From an uncultured Gemmatimonadota bacterium (GTDB lineage: Bacteria; Gemmatimonadota; Gemmatimonadetes; Gemmatimonadales; GWC2-71-9): DNA of 14,765 bases. Every line of letters begins with the position of its first letter. The first letter of the stretch is position 1. Below are positions 11,038-14,765 of the stretch, in pieces. The notes under the pieces were generated by a model. It worked only from the letters and a program-made list of their open reading frames with translations. It was not told the DNA's origin and searched no databases. The stretch spans positions 1 to 14,765 of the forward strand of contig CAMLLJ010000040.1 in the NCBI GenBank assembly GCA_946480845.1. Direction: 5' to 3'. A program made the translations under genes and the position numbers.

Positions 11038-12381
11038 ATGACCTTTCCCCGGTTCCCCCACCCGCTGGTGCTGCTGGTGGGGTTCATCTTCCTCGCTGCC
11101 GCCCTCACCCACATCCTCCCCGCGGGAGAGTTCGAGCGCCGCGACGATCCCGCCGCCGGCCGGAGCGTGGTCGTCGCCGGCACCTACCATCGGGTGGACG
11201 CGGCGCCGGTGAGCGCCTTCGAGGCGGTGGTCGCCGTCCCGCGCGGGATGGCGGATGCGGTATCGGTGATCTCCCTGGTCTTCCTGGTGGGCGGCGCCTT
11301 TGCCGTGGTGGAGCGCACCGGCGCACTCGGCCATGTGGTCCGGCGCCTCGTGAAGGCGCTCGCCAACCGGGAGGTGCTGGTCGTGCCGGTCTGCTGTCTC
11401 CTCTTCGGGCTCGGAGGAGTGCTGATCCAGATGCAGGAGGAGCTGATCGCCTTCGTGCCCGTGCTCCTGCTGCTCACCCGCACCCTCGGCTTCGATCGCA
11501 CCACGGCCGTCGCCATGAGCATCGGCGCCGCCGTCGTCGGCGCGGCGTTCAGCCCGATCGATCCGTTCCTGGTCGGCATCGCGCAGAAGGTGGCGGGACT
11601 TCCGCTCCTCTCCGGCCAGGGCTTCCGCTACGCCTTCCTCGTGCCGGCGCTCGGGCTCTGGACGGTGGGGACGATGCGGCACGCGACGCGCACGCGGTCC
11701 GCCGCCGGCGCCGCGGAGGCCGCCGCCGAGGTGGAGACGGGTCGCCGGCCGGCGCTGGTGCTGCTGGTGGTGGGCGCAGCGTTCGTGCTGTTCGTGACCG
11801 GGGTGATGCGCTGGGGCTGGGACTTCGACCAGATGTCCGCAATCTTCTTCGTCATGGGGGTGCTGGCGGGCCTCATCGCCGGCCTCGGAGTCGAGGGGAC
11901 TGCCGACGCGTTCGTAGACGGGTTCCGCTCGATGGCCTACGCGGCGCTGATCGTCGGCTTCTCCCGCGCGATCTTCGTGGTGCTCCAGGACGGGCGGATC
12001 ATCGACACGGTGGTGAACGGCCTGTTCACGCCCCTCGCCGACCTCCCGGTCACCCTGTCCGCGCTCGGCATGATGGCGGCGCACGGTCTCCTCCACCTCC
12101 CGGTCCCCAGCACCAGCGGCCAGGCGGTGCTCACCATGCCGCTGCTGGTGCCGCTCTCCGACCTGCTCGGCCTCTCGCGCCAGGTGACGGTGCTCACCTA
12201 CCAGTACGGCGCCGGCCTGGCCGACGTGGTCAATCCCACCAACGGCGCCCTGCTGGCGATGCTTGGCGCCGCCGGTGTGCGCTACGAGCAGTGGTTTCGT
12301 TTTGCAGCGCCGCTGCTGGCCGCCCTGGTCGTCCTGGGCGGGACCGCGGTCGTGGTGGCGATCGCCATCGGGCTCCGCTGA
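11038..12381 (+). CDS. YfcC-family transporter (C4-dicarboxylate anaerobic carrier superfamily)
   Basis: Polytopic inner-membrane carrier of 447 residues with about a dozen hydrophobic segments. Family features are HPLVLLVGFIFLAAALTHILPAGEFER at the start, GMADAVSVISLVFLVGGAF (70-88), the QMQEELIAFVPV motif (131-142), NTER-half FSPIDPFLVGIAQKVAGLP (171-189), and the C-terminal half PVPSTSGQAVLTMPLL (355-370) and YQYGAGLADVVNPTNGALLA (388-407). The superfamily includes dicarboxylate, arginine/ornithine and uncharacterised YfcC carriers, and the substrate cannot be read from the sequence. The frame is open upstream, but this ATG sits 4 bases after the previous stop and just before the first membrane helix. 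It is the last gene of the run. Confidence 0.85.
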   Translation: MTFPRFPHPLVLLVGFIFLAAALTHILPAGEFERRDDPAAGRSVVVAGTYHRVDAAPVSAFEAVVAVPRGMADAVSVISLVFLVGGAFAVVERTGALGHVVRRLVKALANREVLVVPVCCLLFGLGGVLIQMQEELIAFVPVLLLLTRTLGFDRTTAVAMSIGAAVVGAAFSPIDPFLVGIAQKVAGLPLLSGQGFRYAFLVPALGLWTVGTMRHATRTRSAAGAAEAAAEVETGRRPALVLLVVGAAFVLFVTGVMRWGWDFDQMSAIFFVMGVLAGLIAGLGVEGTADAFVDGFRSMAYAALIVGFSRAIFVVLQDGRIIDTVVNGLFTPLADLPVTLSALGMMAAHGLLHLPVPSTSGQAVLTMPLLVPLSDLLGLSRQVTVLTYQYGAGLADVVNPTNGALLAMLGAAGVRYEQWFRFAAPLLAALVVLGGTAVVVAIAIGLR

Positions 12382-12570
12382 CGAGCAGGGTCGGCGGCCG
12401 GCGTCCCCTCGCGAAACGCCGCGCGTCGCGTGTCCCGCATCACGGTGTGTCGGCAGAAGCGTCCGGAGCATCTCCACCGTAGAACAGCTACCGCAGGAAG
12501 CATCCCACACGGGCGGGCCGCCCGGCCGCCGGCGGCGCGCTCCAACCCGCTGTCATGGTTCGGGATGCCG

Positions 12571-12596
12571 CGCGGCGCCGCGGCCGCGGCGCCGCG
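12571..12596. repeat. perfect 26-base GC-only palindrome
   Basis: Two 13-base arms are exactly complementary about 12583/12584 with no spacer. The element contains GCGGCCGC at its centre and GGCGCC on each side. It lies 190 bases after the transporter stop and 75 bases before the GNAT start. No T-run follows. As RNA it would form a very stable hairpin, with the central bases opening into the loop; as DNA it could be a symmetric protein site. Confidence 0.7.
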
Positions 12597-12653
12597 GCGG
12601 GGAAACGGCACTGGAAATGCAAGGATGGGAGTCCAGGGAACCAATCCGCCGGG

Positions 12654-12660
12654 AAGGTGG
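12654..12660 (+). promoter_or_regulatory. Shine-Dalgarno of the GNAT gene
   Basis: AAGGTGG, 10 bases before the ATG at 12671. It supports this start although the frame is open for 136 codons upstream. Confidence 0.6.
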
Positions 12661-12670
12661 TTACCAGGCC

Positions 12671-13102
12671 ATGAGCGAGACACAGATCCGGGAAATGGGA
12701 CAGGACGAAGACTTCGCGCACTGGTTCCACGACCTGCTTGAGCTCGAGGCCGAGGGCTCCGGCCGCGTCGGCCCGGCGGACGACCGCTTCCTGGTGCTGA
12801 GCAACGAGATCGGCGACTGGATCGGCGGGCTCCGCTTCACGCTGCGGGGCGGCGTCGCCCAGCTCATCGAGATCGGCGTCGCCCGCGAGCAGCGCGGCCA
12901 TGGCCACGGCCACCGCCTGCTGGCGGCGTTCGAGGAGCATGCCCGTTCCGAGTCGGCACACCTGGCCGAGTTCTGGACCGACGACCTGGGGGCGGAAGGC
13001 CTGCTGGCGGCGCTCGGATGGCGGCGGGTGATCGAGCGGCCCGCCTACGTCGGCGGCCGCACCTGGCTGCTGCTGGAGAAGGCGCTCGACACGATCGAGT
13101 AG
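12671..13102 (+). CDS. GNAT-family N-acetyltransferase
   Basis: A 143-residue single-domain enzyme predicted to transfer an acetyl group from acetyl-CoA to an amine. The acetyl-CoA pyrophosphate-binding motif A is QLIEIGVAREQRGHGHGHRLL (64-83), with the Q/R-x-x-G-x-G/A core at QRGHGHG. The motif B region ends LLAALGWRRV (111-120). The N-terminal half carries IGGLRFTLRGGVAQL, the usual beta-4 strand before motif A. The substrate is unknown: it could be a small molecule, an antibiotic-like amine or a protein N-terminus. The gene stands alone, flanked by a 289-base gap and a 122-base gap that contains a strong stem-loop, so it is probably its own transcription unit. Confidence 0.88.
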   Translation: MSETQIREMGQDEDFAHWFHDLLELEAEGSGRVGPADDRFLVLSNEIGDWIGGLRFTLRGGVAQLIEIGVAREQRGHGHGHRLLAAFEEHARSESAHLAEFWTDDLGAEGLLAALGWRRVIERPAYVGGRTWLLLEKALDTIE

Positions 13103-13112
13103 CCGCGCATCG

Positions 13113-13142
13113 TTGGGCTCCGGGGGCCGGCTCGATTATCAT
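13113..13142 (+). promoter_or_regulatory. candidate sigma-70 promoter of the desaturase gene
   Basis: TTGGGC (13113-13118, 3 of 6 matches to the -35 consensus), an 18-base spacer, and TATCAT (13137-13142, 5 of 6 matches to the -10). The -10 lies in the only AT-rich stretch of the 122-base gap. It would give a 5' leader of roughly 75 bases. Confidence 0.35.
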
Positions 13143-13156
13143 TCGAGACCGGCCCC
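13123..13156 (+). terminator. strong stem-loop after GNAT gene: terminator-like or operator-like
   Basis: GGGGCCGG-CTCGA pairs with TCGAG-A-CCGGCCCC: 13 base pairs with one bulged A and a 7-base loop TTATCAT. It begins 20 bases after the GNAT stop, where a terminator would be expected, but no T-run follows (GCGTGCG). The loop coincides with the -10-like TATCAT, so the dyad could instead be a regulator binding site over the desaturase promoter. The two readings cannot be separated from sequence alone. Confidence 0.45.
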
Positions 13157-13224
13157 GCGTGCGTTCCGGGCCTTCGTACGCCGAATCCCCGCAGTCGGAG
13201 CGGCCCTCCGGGCCACGAGTCGCC

Positions 13225-14199
13225 ATGAGCCTCACGGAGCCCCAGCGCGAAGTCTTCTCGAAGGTCGAAGTCCTGCGCGACCTCGAAGGCATCGTGTTCG
13301 AGATGATGGGCGAGCACGAGAAGAAGCGGGAGCTCTGGTTCCCGTACGACCTCATCGGCCCCCGGGAGGACGAGGACCCCGACCAGCACCGCGCCGCGAT
13401 GGCGAAGCGCGCGTCGGGCATTCCCGACCACGCCCGCGCCGCGCTCGCGCTGAACACCCTCACCGAGGAAGGCCTGCCCCACTTTCATCGCCTGCTGGCC
13501 ACGCACCTGGGGGACGACAGCCACTGGCGGTCCTGGAACAACCTCTGGACCGCGGAGGAGGACCGCCACGGCCAGGTGCTGCATCTCTACGTGCACGACA
13601 CGCACCTGTTCAGCGAGCGCCGCTTCGAGGAGATGCAGTTCGAGTACCTGAAGGCGGGTTTCCATCCGGAGTGGGACCAGGACCCCTACCGGGTCTTCGC
13701 GTACACCACCGTCCAGGAGCGCGCCACGCAGCACTCGCATGCGATGACCGGCCACATCGTGGGGCAGTACGACCCGACGCTCGGCAGCGTGCTCGACCGG
13801 GTGGCTCGCGAGGAGGCGCGCCACTTCGCCTTCTATCGCTCGATCTTCAAGGAGATCCTGGCGCGCGACCCCGACCAGGCGCTCCACTCCGCCTCGTTCA
13901 TCCTGCCTGCCATCGACATGCCGGGCGTCACCATCCCCGGCTTCCGCGAGCTGGCCGACGTGATCCGCCGCTCCGGCATCTACGGCCCGCGCGACTACCT
14001 GCGCATCGTGCAGGAGCAGATCAAGTACTGGAAGATCGAGACGATCACGGGCCTGAACGAGCTGGGGCGCAAGGCGCAGGACAAGATCCTCGGCATTCCC
14101 GAGCGCCTGCGCCGCATCGCCGAGGCGATGGAGACGCGGACCCGGGCCAAGACCTTCGCGTTCGACGTCGTGTTCAACCGCGAGTTCGCGGTGGAATGA
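13225..14199 (+). CDS. acyl-ACP desaturase (ferritin-like diiron enzyme)
   Basis: Soluble diiron oxygenase that introduces a cis double bond into a fatty acyl chain held on acyl carrier protein, using O2 and reduced ferredoxin. This adjusts membrane fluidity. The 324-residue sequence aligns with plant stearoyl-ACP desaturase from memory. Iron ligands are visible: Glu81/82 in TEEGLPHFH, Glu112 and His115 in AEEDRHG, Glu165 in VQERATQHSH, and Glu197 and His200 in REEARHFAFY. The C-terminal part GIYGPRDYLRIVQEQIKYWK and TGLNELGRKAQDKI also matches. Double-bond position is not readable; delta-9 is only the commonest case. The ATG has no good Shine-Dalgarno, and a small GGCCC-TCC-GGGCC hairpin (13202-13214) sits 10 bases before it. 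The end overlaps the next gene as ATGA. No ferredoxin or reductase gene is in the window. Confidence 0.93.
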   Translation: MSLTEPQREVFSKVEVLRDLEGIVFEMMGEHEKKRELWFPYDLIGPREDEDPDQHRAAMAKRASGIPDHARAALALNTLTEEGLPHFHRLLATHLGDDSHWRSWNNLWTAEEDRHGQVLHLYVHDTHLFSERRFEEMQFEYLKAGFHPEWDQDPYRVFAYTTVQERATQHSHAMTGHIVGQYDPTLGSVLDRVAREEARHFAFYRSIFKEILARDPDQALHSASFILPAIDMPGVTIPGFRELADVIRRSGIYGPRDYLRIVQEQIKYWKIETITGLNELGRKAQDKILGIPERLRRIAEAMETRTRAKTFAFDVVFNREFAVE

Positions 14200-14645
14200 G
14201 GGGCGCCTGGTCCCTCTGCGCCGCCGCCGCGCTGCTCGCGGCCTGCGGCGGCGGCAAGCCGGCCGACGGCGGCCGGGGTGACGCTCCGCGCACCGCGGCC
14301 GATTCGGCCGCCGCCGACCTCATGACCCTCGGCACGGAAATCTCCCGCCTCCTCGACCTCGCCGACGACTACCGCGGCTCCCATCACGGCGCCGCCCCGC
14401 GCACCCTCCGCATCCTCGGCGTCGACAGCCTGACACCCACCCTCGCGCGCTCGATCCGCGCCTCGGGCCGGGACGCCTGGGTCACCGTGGCCTTCAGGCG
14501 GCCCGAAGGCCGCGCCTGGACCAGCTGCACCGGCGACCTCAACGTCCTCGAGTCGGCGGTCCTCGGCACCGGCGGATACACGCTCACCTGCCTCACCCCC
14601 GCGGGCGAGACTCGCACCGTACAGGCCGGCGGCACGCTTGAGTAG
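14196..14645 (+). CDS. hypothetical lipoprotein
   Basis: A 149-residue protein with signal sequence and a classic lipobox LAAC (lipidated Cys17), followed by a Gly/Ala/Asp-rich linker (18-40) and a compact domain. The domain has a helix (DLMTLGTEISRLLDLADDYR) followed by a strand-rich end with two cysteines, Cys111 and Cys132, which could form a disulfide. The helix-then-strands layout recalls pilin-like C-terminal domains, but this is weak and I do not assign a family. It begins inside the desaturase stop (ATGA), so it is probably translated with it, and ends overlapping the next gene start. Confidence 0.75.
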   Translation: MRGAWSLCAAAALLAACGGGKPADGGRGDAPRTAADSAAADLMTLGTEISRLLDLADDYRGSHHGAAPRTLRILGVDSLTPTLARSIRASGRDAWVTVAFRRPEGRAWTSCTGDLNVLESAVLGTGGYTLTCLTPAGETRTVQAGGTLE

Positions 14646-14765
14646 CGGGGTCGTCGCCACGATCGACCTGGTGCTGCGGGGTCTGATCGTCGCGGCGCTG
14701 GCCGGCGGCGCGGCCGTGGCCGCCACCCACTGGGCCGTGCGCAGCAAGCGGCTCAATGCCTTCGG
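14638..14765 (+). CDS. small membrane protein, C-terminus cut by window edge
   Basis: Open from a TTG at 14638, overlapping the previous stop by 8 bases, through the window end: 42 full codons. After SSGVVATIDLVLR there is one hydrophobic segment (GLIVAALAGGAAVAATHWAV) and then a basic stretch RSKRLNAF, so the N-terminal membrane helix probably leads into the cytoplasm. It could be a YggT-like or other small membrane protein, but too little is visible to say. No ATG or GTG start fits before the helix, hence the TTG choice. Confidence 0.55.
   Translation, partial: MSSGVVATIDLVLRGLIVAALAGGAAVAATHWAVRSKRLNAF

Larger units (their letters stand above)
12382..12670. other. 289-base intergenic region with GC-rich inverted repeats
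   Basis: No supportable gene in either direction. Besides the palindrome listed separately, CGGGCGG (12510-12516) can pair with CCGCCCG (12518-12524), although the single-base loop means the tip must open. An imperfect repeat pair (GCAGAAGCGTCC near 12452, GCAGGAAGCATCC near 12493) is also present. No clear sigma-70 promoter for the downstream GNAT gene is visible. The ribosome site AAGGTGG sits at the end. Confidence 0.5.

Noticed and set aside
10792..12510. A 572-codon minus-strand frame opposite the YfcC-type transporter
   Set aside because: Antisense to a recognisable membrane protein. The His/Arg/Glu-rich product without motifs is a composition artefact.
12541..12661. Possible small gene starting at the ATG near 12554
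   Set aside because: The reading frame runs through the GC palindrome as Arg/Gly/Ala repeats, has no ribosome site and has no recognisable product.

Overview
The window is GC-rich throughout and tightly packed with bacterial genes. GTG and TTG starts are common, neighbouring genes often overlap by a few bases, and several proteins carry an N-terminal lipobox. It reads as an ordinary chromosomal segment. The gene repertoire and style suggest a diderm, high-GC soil or sediment bacterium, possibly Gemmatimonadota, but this is inference: no rRNA or other marker gene is present. I see no tRNA, rRNA, transposase, integrase, phage gene or CRISPR array.

Left arm (1-9219), all on the minus strand and read from right to left. 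A secreted prolyl oligopeptidase (S9A) is followed by a complete molybdate ABC importer, modA-modB-modC. Next come a 1-pyrroline-5-carboxylate dehydrogenase (the last step of proline breakdown to glutamate), a TPR-repeat protein, and an M16 zinc peptidase that runs off the left edge. The peptidase/modA and modA/modB junctions are both GTGA overlaps, and modB/modC overlap by 23 bases. The block is therefore probably one operon, or two, read from the 72-base divergent region at 9220-9291.

Middle (9292-12381), plus strand. Five closely spaced genes read away from the same divergent region: a small lipoprotein, the ion-tolerance protein CutA, a Yip1-like membrane protein, a small membrane-anchored four-cysteine protein, and a YfcC-type (C4-dicarboxylate anaerobic carrier superfamily) transporter. 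A 289-base gap (12382-12670) follows. It contains a perfect 26-base palindrome made only of G and C.

Right arm (12671-14765), plus strand. A GNAT acetyltransferase is followed by a strong stem-loop whose loop holds a -10-like TATCAT. Then come a ferritin-like diiron acyl-ACP desaturase (unsaturated fatty acid synthesis), a lipoprotein overlapping it by ATGA, and the first 42 codons of a small membrane protein cut by the right edge.

No convincing new multi-gene system is visible. The points most worth a second look are the translational coupling of a prolyl oligopeptidase to modABC, the inverted repeat over the putative desaturase promoter, the GC-only palindrome, and the uncharacterised small proteins in the cutA operon.
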